Shown: positions 22,051 through 32,542 of the stretch, piece after piece
How the letters are laid out: each line of letters starts with the position of its first letter
Numbering within the stretch: the stretch's first letter is position 1
DNA from: Fragum whitleyi
Taxonomy: Eukaryota > Mollusca > Bivalvia > Cardiida > Cardiidae
DNA: 64,000 bases
Direction: 5' to 3'
Assembly: GCA_948146395.1 (NCBI GenBank)
Contig: OX411544.1
Span: forward strand, 40,655,419 to 40,719,418
Notes under the pieces: model-generated
The model's database searches: none
What the model was told of the DNA's origin: nothing
What the model saw: only the letters and a program-made list of their open reading frames with translations
Program-made: the position numbers and the translations under genes

Positions 22051-23153
22051 TAGTCCGTTTGACTTCTATATGGACCAACCTTTTCATCAACTACATAAAA
22101 TTGCGTTTGAAAGAAGGATTTGTATGTAGTAAAATCTTAATTTCAGCTTTATACCATTCCAAAAAATATTTTTATGCCCCCGATAGGGAGGCATCATAAA
22201 TTTGACTTGTCCGTCCGTCCGTCTGTCCGTCTGTCCGTCCGTCATTCCGTCCAAAACGTCTGTCCGTCCGTCATTCCGTCCAAAAACTTTAACATTGGCC
22301 ATAACTTCCTTATTTAAAATCAAAGCGGTGTCGGGGGCATTGTCATCTTACAGTGACAGCTCTTGTTTGAAAATAAATTGATTTCAAAATAATGATTTTG
22401 TCTATCTAGTTAATGTTAGTATTTTCGCATTTTCCGCTCTTAAACACGAGGGGTGAAGGAGGCTGTTTAATAGTAAGAAATTGTAAACATATATAGTAAT
22501 AACACGTGGTTTTATACTAAACATTTGACAGATGAAATGTCCATTATTCCTTATTTGGACATGGTAATTAGCATATCGACGGTCATGGCATCTTAAACTT
22601 AAATAGCACGTGATTTTTACCGTTATTACTCGCCTTCTCATCAAGTTTTCCTCGTGAAATTCCCATCTACTTCATTTAATAATGCTTTTTGATTGGTCTT
22701 TACATGTAAATATAGGGTTCATTTCAGAATGAATAAAAACAATAATCAATTATCTGGTCAAACAGTTTCGGAAAAAAGAAAATATACTCAGATTTGATAT
22801 CCAACAGTAGCAAAAATCTTCGACAAACATAATTATATTGAAATACTCGATTTTATACTAAAACAAGTCACTTAAAATCTTAAACTTTTGACTCGGCCCC
22901 TATGCAAATCAGTACTATTTTTAGTTGTACATTTCGCTGTTCCGTTTAATACAGTCACAAGTAGGTATGAAAGGCTGGAAGTTAACATGTAGACGGACGG
23001 ACAAAATCATTATTTTACATTAAAAAATTCTGAAAAACAAAATTCGTCATGGTATTAGCTGGAAAATATGATATGTCAAGAAAAATTTGCGTTTCATCAA
23101 TTAATTTGAGATTTTCGGCGAAATGTTGGTCCATATAGAAGTCAAACGGACTA
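22051..23153 (+). mobile_element. TIR element P (copy 1), TA duplication
   Basis: Terminal inverted repeats of at least 28 bp beginning TAGTCCGTTTGACTTCTATA, flanked by TA at 22049-22050 and 23154-23155, inserted in MITE M. A 2nd copy in reverse lies at 40550-43524. No transposase; non-autonomous. The TA duplication fits Tc1/mariner-like mobilisation, but PIF-like or other families are not excluded. HINE H1 is inserted near its left end. Confidence 0.82.
22171..22364 (+). mobile_element. HINE-like element, family H (copy 1)
   Basis: Minimal form: ATGCCCCCGAtaGGGaGGCAT hairpin, a (GTCY)n tract (ccgtccgtctgtccgtctg), one core ('aactttaacattggcc'), third arm TCGGGGGCAT (22331-22340), hairpin TGTCA/TGACA (22341-22358), CTCTTG. 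P copy 2 lacks it, so its edges are defined: it sits in a T5 run with no other duplication. Confidence 0.88.
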
Positions 23154-23450
23154 TAAAAGTTCTAAAAATAGCTTCGTATTTCTTCAAGAACTAATCAGAC
23201 GCTTAAAATCTCAAGAATGTCAGTGAAATCGCGATTTTGGGTTTTACTTGATTATTTTTGAAGGTGGTTGTTGATCTTAAATTTTTTAGTCATTTGAAGC
23301 GTTTTTGAGTGGCTTGAGTGAGTGTTTGGTGTGAGTGAATGGAGTGCTGAGTGAGCGATTAGGAATGATTTTGATTGAGATGAATGTCAATTTCACGATG
23401 GAACTCACACTAGCTACGAGATTGACGGACTTGTTTTGTAACGGCTTATT

Positions 23451-23641
23451 TTTATGCCCCCGATAGGGAGGCATAATAAATTTGACTTGTCCGTCCGTCC
23501 GTCTGTCCGTCTGTCCGTCCGTCATTCCGTCCGTCTGTCCGTCCGTCATTCCGTCCAAAAACTTTAACATTGGCCATAACTTCCTTATTACTATCAAAGC
23601 GGTGTCGGGGGCATTGTCATCTTACAGTGACAGCTCTTGTT
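23451..23641 (+). mobile_element. HINE-like element, family H (copy 2)
   Basis: Nearly identical to H1 except for the microsatellite length and a small indel before 'tatcaaagcggtgtcggggg'. Same hairpins and CTCTTGTT end. High similarity implies recent activity. Confidence 0.87.
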
Positions 23642-24014
23642 AAAGCTAGTAACTAAAGCAATTTTTCAATTGAAATTTTGTTACTATAATTTGATGTACG
23701 ACTTACCCTTTTAAGTTTAAAACTAAAACCTAGTAACTATAGCAAAATCAAAGGCATAGATATGAGGTTTCAGAATAACTTTTTTGTTTCATCCAGTGTT
23801 TCATTTTGCTGCGCATCCTGCATCAAAGATGCACAATTTTCACAAAGGACTCATACTTTTAAAATATGCCAGTCCTTTAGAAGCTAAATTTTAAGGAATG
23901 TTATATCTTTCATATTGAAGTGTGAAAATGACCAAAATTGTGTTAACTACTATACCAGCCGAACAAATTACCTAAGTACCTGTATTTCAAAATAGAATGT
24001 CCCAAAGATTATAT

Positions 24015-24370
24015 CAGGAGTGTCGAAATAGGGATTCTCTCTACTTGTCCATGGGCAAATAAAGTGTGATTTTCAACTTGTAAAGGATTAAAAATTACTT
24101 GTCCGCAAAACAACAGAATAGAAAGGTTTTGAGAAAACATTGTTTTTAGAGAAGAAAATGCTGAAACCAGCATTTTCTTCATTAAAGACAGTGTTTTCTA
24201 CTCTTTGGTACAAACATTAAGCTTATTTATCTCTTCGATCTATATAGGGCCATACCAAGATTTGCCCTGGTATTTACTTGTCCTAGGTCAAGTGGACTTG
24301 CAAAATGTACTTGTCCGCAGGTAGAAAAGCCCATGTCGGACAAATCGGGCATGGGAATTCCACACCCCTG
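24015..24370 (+). mobile_element. hAT-like MITE (copy 1)
   Basis: Ends CAGGAGTGTCGAAAT and ATTCCACACCCCTG. Central hairpin 'agaaaatgctgaaaccagca' + ttttctt. Internal 'acttgtccgcaggtagaaaa' and 'gggcatgggaattcc'. Left end more decayed than right. Confidence 0.78.
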
Positions 24371-24495
24371 TATATCAATCTCTGAATTTATTATCTCAAT
24401 ACATGTGCAATATTTCAATATGCCTTATGCCCATGTGCAGCTGGGAATAGGTTGGGACTCATTGTTTCAAATTATGCGAGTCCTATAGGGACCGG

Positions 24496-24852
24496 CAGGG
24501 GTGTGGAAATCCCATGCCCGACTTGTCCGACTTGGGCTTTTTCTCATGCGGGCAAGTACATATTTCTATGCCACTTGTCCGTGGACAAGTAAATACCAGG
24601 GCAACACTTGATACAGTACAACAAAGATTTTGGAGGACAGTCACCCTTTCGTTTGTTTGAAAGGGGAGAAAACATTGTCTTTAATGGAGAAAATGCTGGG
24701 TAACAGCATTTTCTTCATTTAGAACAATGTTTTTCTCAATATCTATCAATTCATTTTTGTGTGGGCAAGTTCATTTTGATCCTGGACAAGTAGGAAATTG
24801 ACTTTTACTTGTCCATGGACAAGTGGAGAAAAGACGTATTTCCACACCCCTG
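24496..24852 (-). mobile_element. hAT-like MITE (copy 2)
   Basis: CAGGGGTGTGGAAAT at the left and its complement at the right. The flanks gggaccgg / gggacccc resemble a decayed 8-bp duplication. The order is opposite to copy 1 ('ggaaatcccatgcccgactt' at the left end). Confidence 0.82.
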
Positions 24853-24967
24853 GGGACCCCTTCCTTCAAATTTCAAAATGAATCACCGTTCACCCCTATA
24901 TGAAACTGCAGTCCCGAGGTTTTAGACTAACTGATTGTAAGTTTACTCTAAAACTTAGTTACCTCAG

Positions 24968-25308
24968 CAGGGTTTGGAATTCCTATGCCCGACTTGTCCG
25001 ACGCGGGCTTTTCTACTTGCGGGCAAGTACATTTTCCTTAGACAAGTAAATACCAGAGCAAATCTTAGGACAGAACTAAAAAGATCTAGGAGAAAAGTCA
25101 CCATTATATCATTATATCAAAGGGAAGAAAACATTGTCTTTAATGAAGAAAATGCTGGGTTACGGCATTTTTTTCATTCAAAAAAACGTTTTCTCAATAT
25201 TTATCAATTAATCTTTTTGTGGACAAGATCATTTTTATCCTTGACAAGTAGGAAATCGACTTTTACTTGTACATGGACAAGTGAGAAAACTCATATTTCC
25301 ACACCCTG
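24968..25308 (-). mobile_element. hAT-like MITE (copy 3)
   Basis: Begins CAGGGTTTGGAATTCC, ends ATTTCCACACCCTG; same interior as copy 2, with 'gaagaaaatgctgggttac' and 'ggcatttttttcattc' forming the central hairpin. Confidence 0.8.
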
Positions 25309-25672
25309 TCTTACAGCCATATTAAACGAATTGATACAAGTTTTCAGAATAACTTATTTCATTCCAAAGCCTAGAAGCCGTAGCTTGATTTAAGATACAT
25401 TTACGAGGTTATGGATGTTAACATTGTGAAGACTATTTCTCAAACCTCGTAACTAAGGTTATATAAAAAAGTTACGAGGTTTCGTCGTGCAATCTACCCA
25501 GATGAGTTTTCATAATAACTTATCATCTCATTCCAAAGCCTAGTAACCGTAGCTTGATGAAAGATAATATACGAGGTTATGGACGTTCACATTGTGAAGA
25601 CTATTTCTCAAACCTCGTAACTAAGGTTATATAAAATAGTTACGAGGTTTCGTACATGCAAACTACCCAGAT

Positions 25673-26178
25673 ACATGCAATCTACAAACATTTTAAACTA
25701 CATACCATTGACATTATACTATGGTTGCGAAAATAAACCAAAGGTTGACATTTCATGCCTAGAATTAAAGAGATACATTAACAACAGTAAGTTTAAAAAG
25801 ATAATGCCCACAGTCACTGGTTTCAAACTACATCTAGAACTAGCTTCAAGAATAAATGACGTATCAAAGAACAATAATAAACAAGAAAACAGGGAAATTG
25901 TTAAAAGAAAGGTACAAAACTAATTATCTTCAACTTACTTGAAATGATTATGAAATCGAATTATTGATAAGCAATATTACGGATAGTATTGTGTTGCATG
26001 ACTGTTCTTTTTTTTAATACCTCATTTAAATTGATTTTAATTTGTCCATATAAAGTAGAACGTATTTCTCCACTGTAAATAAGAACAACAAAGAAAAAAT
26101 AGAAAATAAAATTAAAACGAATATATAATAAGGACAAATAAAAAAGAGATTGTTTTAGAACAAAACATTTATCTAATA
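25673..26178. other. Unassigned AT-rich sequence
   Basis: An 82-codon open frame at 25675-25923 (rich in N, K, I) has no splice or start context that I trust; treated as chance. Confidence 0.3.
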
Positions 26179-26194
26179 CGTATGTATGTATGTG

Positions 26195-26226
<32 letters not shown>

Positions 26227-26331
26227 TGTATGTATGTATGTATGTATGTATGTATGTATGTATGTATGTATGTATGTATGTATGTATGTATGCATGTCTG
26301 TATGTATGTATGTATGTATATATGTGTGTGT

Positions 26332-26367
<36 letters not shown>
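26179..26367 (+). repeat. (GTAT)n followed by (GT)n microsatellite
   Basis: About 140 bases of near-perfect tetranucleotide repeat, then about 45 bases of GT dinucleotide. Open frames on both strands across it are products of the repeat. Confidence 0.97.
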
Positions 26368-26368
<1 letters not shown>

Positions 26369-26632
26369 AATTCAAATATGTACGGGTTTGTGTTGGTGAT
26401 CGATGTTCATTTTTTTGTCTATACCTGTATAGACAGGATCGGTCTATGATAACTCGCTAGACTTGCACATCTTTACAGCCGACGAGTGATGAGAAAGAGA
26501 TGAAACATTTAAAGCTTGGTTTAAAGCTCCAAGGACTGAAGTTCAGAGGAGCTATTGCGATCGCATATTCCCTGCCCGTCAATGCGTATTGAAAATCTTT
26601 TCTTGTTATTGCGATAAAAGTCCAGTTTTCAT

Positions 26633-27911
26633 ATACTGACTGTCATACAAAAAGGCCTCACCAAAATTGTGAAATTACCCTTTTTTCTATCAACAGAAGA
26701 CACTTATTCATTTATAAATGAATTATAGCCTAAACCCTACATATCCTGCTATCGCAAACACTTTTTACAAACTCGTGCTTCCCATGGGAAGTTTGTCGAA
26801 AGAGTTTACTCGTGCGCCCCTGTGCGATTTTAAGAAACTATTTTGTTTTTTCAAATCTGTACAAGTGGCTTCGGTAGTCAAAACACAACTCGAACTTTAC
26901 CCAAGACGGATACAAATACTCATATCCATATTGCCAAGACTAAATAATGAAGAACGCGCCCGCATTTTGGGCATGCTGGAAATGGAAGTTCCCAAAATTA
27001 CGTAGCTAGACGTTTCAACGTATCAAGATAAACTATAGTGCATTTGGTTAGACGTGTGGACGCCACAGAAAGTCTTCAGGACAGGCGTAGATCTGGTAGG
27101 CCTCGCTCAACGTCTGTACGTCAAGACAATTTATCCGTCAACGGCACCTTCGTGAACGCTTATCAATATCTATATCGACACCTGCAGTCGTTGTTGGTAA
27201 TCACGGTAGGAATATTAGTGTAAACACAGTAGGACGCCGGTTACGTGAACGTGGGGTTGTGTTCAGAAGGCCCTATCGTGGATTGAAACTTTCACAACGT
27301 CATCGACAACAACGTCGCGTATGGGCTCAAAATAACATCGGGCGGCGATGGCGGACAGTTGTGTTCAGTGACGAGTCAAGGTTCAATCTTTCACATGCCG
27401 ACGGACGCGTTCGAATATATCGACGTGTAAATGAACGTTATGTGCGTAATTATGTTTTAGAGCATAACCACTTAGGTGGGGCGGGGTAATGGTGTGGGCC
27501 GCCATCAACCATGCATTCAAAACGGACCTGGTTGTTGTTCAAGGCAATTTGAATGTCAGGGGATACATAACCCAAGTTTTACAGCCTATTGTTTAACCCC
27601 TCTTTCGCCGACAACCTGGACTCACTTTTATGCACGATAACGCATGTCCACACACGGCGCGTATCACCGTACCTTCTGCGTAACCTGTGTAGTTCAATGA
27701 GAAGCAGACTGCAAGCAGTGATTGCTAGTCATGTTGGACATAAGCGTTATGTCACCCTTAAGGCAGTGGTCATTTCTTATCTTGAATAAAATGTGACAAA
27801 TGTTTTGTTTTAGCCTAAATCCTTACTCCACCTTTGAACAACATCCCGATCAGTATCTTCCGTCAAAAACAAATATTACGTATATTTAGTGTCCCACATT
27901 GAACCACAGCT
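26633..27911 (+). pseudogene. Tc1/mariner transposase copy 1 (decayed, internally deleted)
   Basis: The 5' end is TACTGACTGTCATA, shared with the other Tc1 pieces. Readable parts in order: LNNEERARILGMLEM (first helix-turn-helix), DRRRSGRPRSTSVRQDN (GRPR linker), QRRVWAQNNIGRRWR, VFSDESRF (first catalytic Asp, near 27370), and DNACPH (second Asp) in another frame. An in-frame TAG at 27003-27005 and frameshifts break it. About 60 codons are deleted at 27666, where ARIT joins YLLRNLC, removing the third acidic residue. The 3' TIR is missing. Inactive; a DD34E Tc1-like relic. Confidence 0.88.
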
Positions 27912-27989
27912 GTACAATTTGTTTCAAACTTTCACAGAAAAATTGTACCAACTGGCTTCAAAAGGATAGGTCGTTTTAAAAACGGGTCA

Positions 27990-28215
27990 GATTCATCAAA
28001 CGATCACTTGGCACACATGTTCAAAATCAAAAGAGCAATATATACTATCAAAGAGATAACTCCATTTGCATTTTGTTCAAGTAATGCCCCTTTTCGATTT
28101 AATTGTTTGCATTAAACAGCACCCGCAGACGGTCGTTGCACACATAGGCTGTGCTTATGTAAGGAAACCTGTCGCATTAAAATTTCACCCGGAAATAAAT
28201 AACCCAGCCGATCAG
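27990..28215 (+). mobile_element. Family G repeat (copy 3)
   Basis: 'acttggcacacatgttcaaa', 'atcaaaagagcaatatatac', 'caagtaatgccccttttcg', then hairpin-like 'cacataggctgtg'. Less complete than copies 1 and 4. Confidence 0.55.
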
Positions 28216-28431
28216 ACATATAGAGAAAATAGGTTATTGATTACCCAATAGATTTGATCCGTGATTTATGCGACTCATTAAATCATGTATTGTTTTGCCA
28301 CATGGTGACATGATTAATAAGTTAAAAAAGCAATTCTTTTGTGCCAATTGCTTGTAAGAACTTCAAGACAGTTTGTCAATGTGTCATGCCGCAAGTATGG
28401 TAAACGATAAGAGCCTAGCGGTCTAACTGGC
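28216..28431. other. Unassigned sequence
   Basis: No feature recognised. Confidence 0.3.
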
Positions 28432-28612
28432 TTTCTTCACCAATAGTTGATAATCGTAGACCTATGTGTGATAGCTGCTGGAGGCTAGGAAAGGGTGTAA
28501 TGGTAGCACTATTGTGAGAAATACCAGGAATCCGTTGTTAGCTGCTCATGTCACCGGGATATGACTAAACGATCGTTAAAAGCAGCTTTAAACTGCATCT
28601 AAACAAATAAAC
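28432..28612 (+). mobile_element. 5'-truncated tRNA-SINE
   Basis: 'ataatcgtagacctatgtg', 'gctgctggaggctaggaaag', 'gaaataccaggaatccgttg', 'gggatatgactaaacgatcg', tail 'ctaaacaaataaacaaa'. Head absent. Confidence 0.82.
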
Positions 28613-29139
28613 AAAAAGACCAAAATTATTTTCTTATTCTTGAATGATGGCAGTGCTGGATGGAAATTCTTATTTTTGAAAATGTTAGAAAATGGCCATC
28701 TTTTCTTAACCTAATGGGCTATTTGGCCCTATGGATTTTTATTCTTGGGAAGATAACTGGATTTCGTACATGAAAACTCTTTTAAAAGTTAAGAAGAAAT
28801 ATTGGAATCGGCGCATCCCATGCTTTAATGATAGTTCGTGGAGTGTGTGGATTTTTGTTGGGAAAATGTATAATATGACAATAAAATGTATTGGTTGATG
28901 CTCAAAGCTTTACTCTCTTTCCCTATTTAAGCTCTATATTATATAGTGCTACATGCGATTTGTTACCATGACAACAAGATTTGACCAATTAAAGCCACCA
29001 CACTCAGAGAAGATTGAAAAGAAAAAAAAATGTATAAAGTCTAAGTATTAGTAGTTAGAAAATGAGATTTGTCACACTTTTAGGTTTGTCTGTTTGTTTG
29101 CCTCATTTATCATACATGTATATATAGAAGTCATAACAG
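28613..29139. other. Unassigned AT-rich sequence
   Basis: Contains 'ggctatttggccctatgg' near 28718, repeated in inverse sense at 29717 (ggccaaatagcccatta); otherwise unrecognised. Confidence 0.3.
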
Positions 29140-29230
29140 CTCTGTTGTATCACCAAAGACGGGCCAAGGCGTGCCAGAAAGGGCGTCGGTCTATTCAGGG
29201 ATGACATCTGTATGACTTACAAAGATGTTG
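29140..29230 (+). CDS. Candidate orphan exon (unidentified, cysteine/arginine-rich)
   Basis: Preceded by an AT-rich tract ending tcataacag and followed by a consensus donor gtaagtatg. The frame is open for 30 codons: LCCITKDGPRRARKGVGLFR then DDICMTYKDV, with exit phase 1. The alternative acceptor at 29129 adds an in-frame stop, so the later AG is preferred. The mix of C, R, D and G looks coding-like. No partner exon was found; product unknown. Could also be a relic inside a transposon. Confidence 0.35.
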
Positions 29231-29827
29231 GTAAGTATGATTAATATCAGAGGCATCTAATAAATAAACTAACATTACCTAAGAAACTGTGACAGGATTT
29301 AAACAATGATAAGTATGATTATAAGGCAGTCATTGGTAAATTCAATTTGAGCAATGAAGGTGATATAAAATGGAGTTCATATTATTTTTAGAATTATTTC
29401 AAACGGTGGGATGCTCTCAAGAATTAAGACTTCATGTTTTTTTTTTGTTTTTTTTTTTTTTTTTTTTCAAAAAATATTTAGTACTGAAAAAGGAAAATGC
29501 TAATATGATTCTGTCTTTTCAATCTTCTGCTTTACTCATTGTTCCACGGATCTACCCTGAATTTCATAACATCTTGCATTTTTCCAATAACCATCCATAC
29601 AATACACACCATGAACTATATTAAAGGCAGGGAATGCCGCCAACCTAAAATAACCCTAATCTTTTGAAGAGTTTTCATAGAGGAACTGCAGGGATCTGCA
29701 CAAGAATAAAATCCATGGGGCCAAATAGCCCATTAGGTTTGAAATTTTTGACAATCTGCTTATATTTTCGGAAATAACAGATTCTGACATGGATAAGTAC
29801 TCCTTTTGCTTTGTTGGTTTATTTAAT
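29231..29827. other. Unassigned sequence (possible intron)
   Basis: A long T run lies at 29439-29467. No exon recognised downstream of the donor at 29231. Confidence 0.3.
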
Positions 29828-29990
29828 TGATGGGGTTTAATGTTGCTTTTAAAAATCTTTCAGTCGTATTGCAACGGTTTGAGCACCTAACAACGGATTC
29901 CTAGTATTTCTCACATCAGTACTACCATTACATCCCTCCCTAGCCTCCATCATCTATCCTGCATAGGTCTACAGTTATTAACCCATTGTC
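29828..29990 (-). mobile_element. tRNA-SINE, head missing
   Basis: The + strand shows 'aattgatggggtttaatgtt', 'gtttgagcacctaacaacgg', 'accattacatccctccctag', 'cataggtctacagttattaa'. Truncated at 'cccattgtccggctc'. Confidence 0.8.
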
Positions 29991-30234
29991 CGGCTCTTTT
30001 ATCTTTTACCCGACTTGAAGCATGAACTATTCACATATTGTCTTAAAATTCTTACAAGCACCTGACACAAAAGTATTGCTCTTTTTATTTTTAACTCATG
30101 CCATAATGTTACATGCCCTTGATTATTCAATGTGTCGCATTTATCAAGCATCAAAGACACTGCGTGATGAAACTCCAATTTTCCTTACATTTCTGCTTGG
30201 TCGGTTTATTTATTTATGGGTATTAGCTAGTTGA
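29991..30234. other. Unassigned sequence
   Basis: A 70-codon open frame here is leucine/phenylalanine-rich but has no supporting start or splice evidence. Confidence 0.25.
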
Positions 30235-30566
30235 AATTTTATCGGGACAGATCTTTATCCCGATCAGCGAGATATCACGGACTTTTGCCCGTTGTGTGTT
30301 AGTCCGTATGTAAGTGCGTAAACTCTTTGTTTGATCATCTTGGAAACTACTGGGCTAAATTCAACCAAATTGATGCTAAGGACATGCTCAGATTCCCTAT
30401 CTTAATCCTGATCGGGTTGATAATTTGGAAGATTCGGGCTGTTCGTCACCCCCAAAAAGGGTCCCATATGCTGTTATATAAAAATATTTTACACTGAAAG
30501 TAATAGTCAGAATTCAATCAAATTTCACCAGAATGATGCCCAGGAAGGGCTCTTTCGGATACAATG
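30235..30566 (+). mobile_element. HINE-like repeat, family I (5' part, cut by Tc1)
   Basis: 5' hairpin arms 'tcgggacagatctttatcccgatc', then gttagtccgtatg and core with 'ctactgggctaaattcaacc' and 'atcctgatcgggttgataat', resembling B cores. It ends directly at the Tc1 terminus, so the 3' part is displaced; related sequence resumes at 43661. Confidence 0.5.
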
Positions 30567-31473
30567 TACACTGACTGTCATAAATAACACCTCACATGCA
30601 TTTAGCTGTGGTTCAATGTGGGGCACTTAATATAAGTACTATTTGTTTTTCACGGAAGATACTGATCGGGATGTTGTTAAAAGGTGGAGTAAGGTTTTAA
30701 GCTAAAACAAAACCATTTGTAACATTTTATTCAAGATTAGAAATGACCACTGCCTTAAAGGTGTCAGTAACGCGTATGTCCACCATGACTAGCAATCACT
30801 GCTTGCAGTCTGCGTCTCATTGAGCCACACAGATTACGCAGAAGGTATCTCGGAATGCGAGCCCACTCCTGATGAAGAGCGTCAGTCAGTTGTTGCAAAG
30901 TTTGGGGTGGTGGCTGACGTTGACGCAAACGACGTCCTATGATATCCCGCATGTGTTCGATTGGATTGCAGTCCAGTGAGTTGGCTGGCCATGGCAGAAG
31001 GTCAATATTTTTGGCTTGAAGGAAGTTTGCGGTGATACGCGCCGTGTGTGGACGTGCGTTATCATACATAAAAGCGAGTCCAGTTTGTCGGCGAAAGAGG
31101 GGTTAAACAACAGGCTGCAAAACTTCGTTTATGTACCCCCTGGCATTCAAATTGCCTTGAACAACAACCAAGTCCGTTTTGAATGCATGGTTGATGGCGG
31201 CCAACACCATTACCCCGCCACCACCGAAGCGGTTATGCTCTAAAACACAATTACGCACACAACGTTCATTGACACGTCGATATATCCGAACGCGTCCGTC
31301 GGCATGTGAAAGATCGTCACTGAACACAACTGTCCGCCATCGCCGTCCGATGTTATTTTTAGCCCATACGCGACGTCGTTGTCGACGACGATGTGAAAGT
31401 ATCATAACACGATAAGACCTTCTGCACACAACACCACTTTCACGTAACCGGTGTCCTACTGAGTTTGCACTAT

Positions 31474-32411
31474 TATTATATACTTTGATATTGTCTCTAT
31501 GTATTTGAACGGGAGGAAAGTGTGCAATATTTTTTTGATATTGCATACTTTGATATTGCACTAAGATTATTGTCACGTGCACAAATGGACTGGACTACTT
31601 TCTGGTTGCTACCTCGCAATAAGTCAACATTAAATCACATTATCAACGCTTTCTTTTTGCGTTCAATATTCGAGAAATAGTTTTGTCAGAGAAAAGAAAT
31701 ACGTTTCAAGTTTTTTGAATGCCTAAGGACAATACACCAGTGTTTGTTTTCATCTATTTGAAACATTTTTCGAGAAATCAACCACTTCATCCCCTCCCCC
31801 TCTCCGTGTTTCCTCAGATGCCCCCCCCCCTCAAATTTCTTCAAAATCACTGTTTTATTTCTCCTTTATCTATATATGTTATTTTATAACCCTTTCAAAA
31901 TTAATTCATACCAATCCCTTTGTGTATATCATAATTCTAGTATCTCTCTCTTCCTCCCTATCTTTCTTTTATCTCGTCTTTCACTCCGTCCCGTCCTTCG
32001 TGACTATCGCTAGTCTGGTCCGGTATCAAGTAGGCCTACGCCGATTTAGTAAGTTCTGGAATATGTAACTGGTAAGAATGACAAATGAACAAGTTTTTAT
32101 TAATATATTTATTTCATTTCTATACAAAGTAAGTCGAAATCAACGCTTTTTATCAATCGAAAATACGAATCGACACAAAAATGTCCGCCGTCCTTTTTGT
32201 TTACACTGTCACTTCATAGCAACGGATGTATTCATCCGAACGTAAAAATATAACGGAAAGGATTTTGCGGGAAATGGTCTATGGAGTAACTATTTTTAAA
32301 AAGTGGTTTAAATTTAAACATAACAATAGTTCTTGGAGTATAAATGATGTAAAAAAAAATCATAAATAAGAATATAAACATCGTCCAACAATATCAAAGT
32401 ATACAATAAAA
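31474..32411. mobile_element. TIR insert within Tc1 copy 2
   Basis: A perfect 15-bp inverted repeat, TATACTTTGATATTG (31479-31493) and its complement (32389-32403), with a third copy of the core 'tactttgatattgca' at 31546. Tc1 copy 1 lacks the whole stretch, so it is an insertion. The interior is a pyrimidine-rich region (31780-32010) and AT-rich DNA. No frame. Confidence 0.68.
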
Positions 32412-32542
32412 AGGTTATTGAATTTAAATGGGAATATATGGTGTCGGACTCTTTCTTTTGGCGTAGTTGCCCTCGCAAGGTCGGGCACTCTGCCAAAAGA
32501 ACTCGTCCGACACAATATATTCCCATATAAATTCAATAACCT
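32412..32542. mobile_element. 131-bp foldback (hairpin) element
   Basis: Near-perfect palindrome with arms of about 60 bp: left 'aggttattgaatttaaatgg', 'gaatatatggtgtcgga', 'cttttggc'; the right arm is the complement with few changes. The short loop is 'cctcgcaaggtcggg'. It lies between the TIR insert and the Tc1 sequence. Confidence 0.8.

Larger units (their letters stand above)
21869..23402 (+). mobile_element. MITE family M (copy 1), split by element P
   Basis: 21869-22050 and 23154-23402. Left end tacagttaacaacatcgtga, right end gtcaatttcacgatg. Interior palindromes are 'gctaattttgttc / gaacaaaattagc' and 'aaagggaggtaat / attatctcccttt'. Removing P restores the order seen in the uninterrupted copies at 56077 and 63015. 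Confidence 0.85.
20440..25672. repeat. Degenerate interspersed satellite ('tagtaactacagc' array)
   Basis: At least 15 diverged occurrences of aaaacctagtaactacagc-like blocks (for example near 20777, 21022, 21255, 21410, 21775, 23645, 23725, 25370, 25540). They alternate with 'tagttacgaggttt' blocks, spaced about 80-170 bp. The clearest part is a 166-bp direct repeat, 25341-25506 and 25507-25672. MITEs K, M, P, three hAT-like elements and HINE H2 are inserted in the array. Non-coding. Confidence 0.68.

Noticed and set aside
25675..25923. 82-codon frame after the satellite
   Set aside because: Low-complexity N/K-rich composition and no flanking signals.
26169..26449. Open frames of 68-87 codons with MYVC or HTYI repeats
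   Set aside because: They are translations of the (GTAT)n/(GT)n microsatellite.
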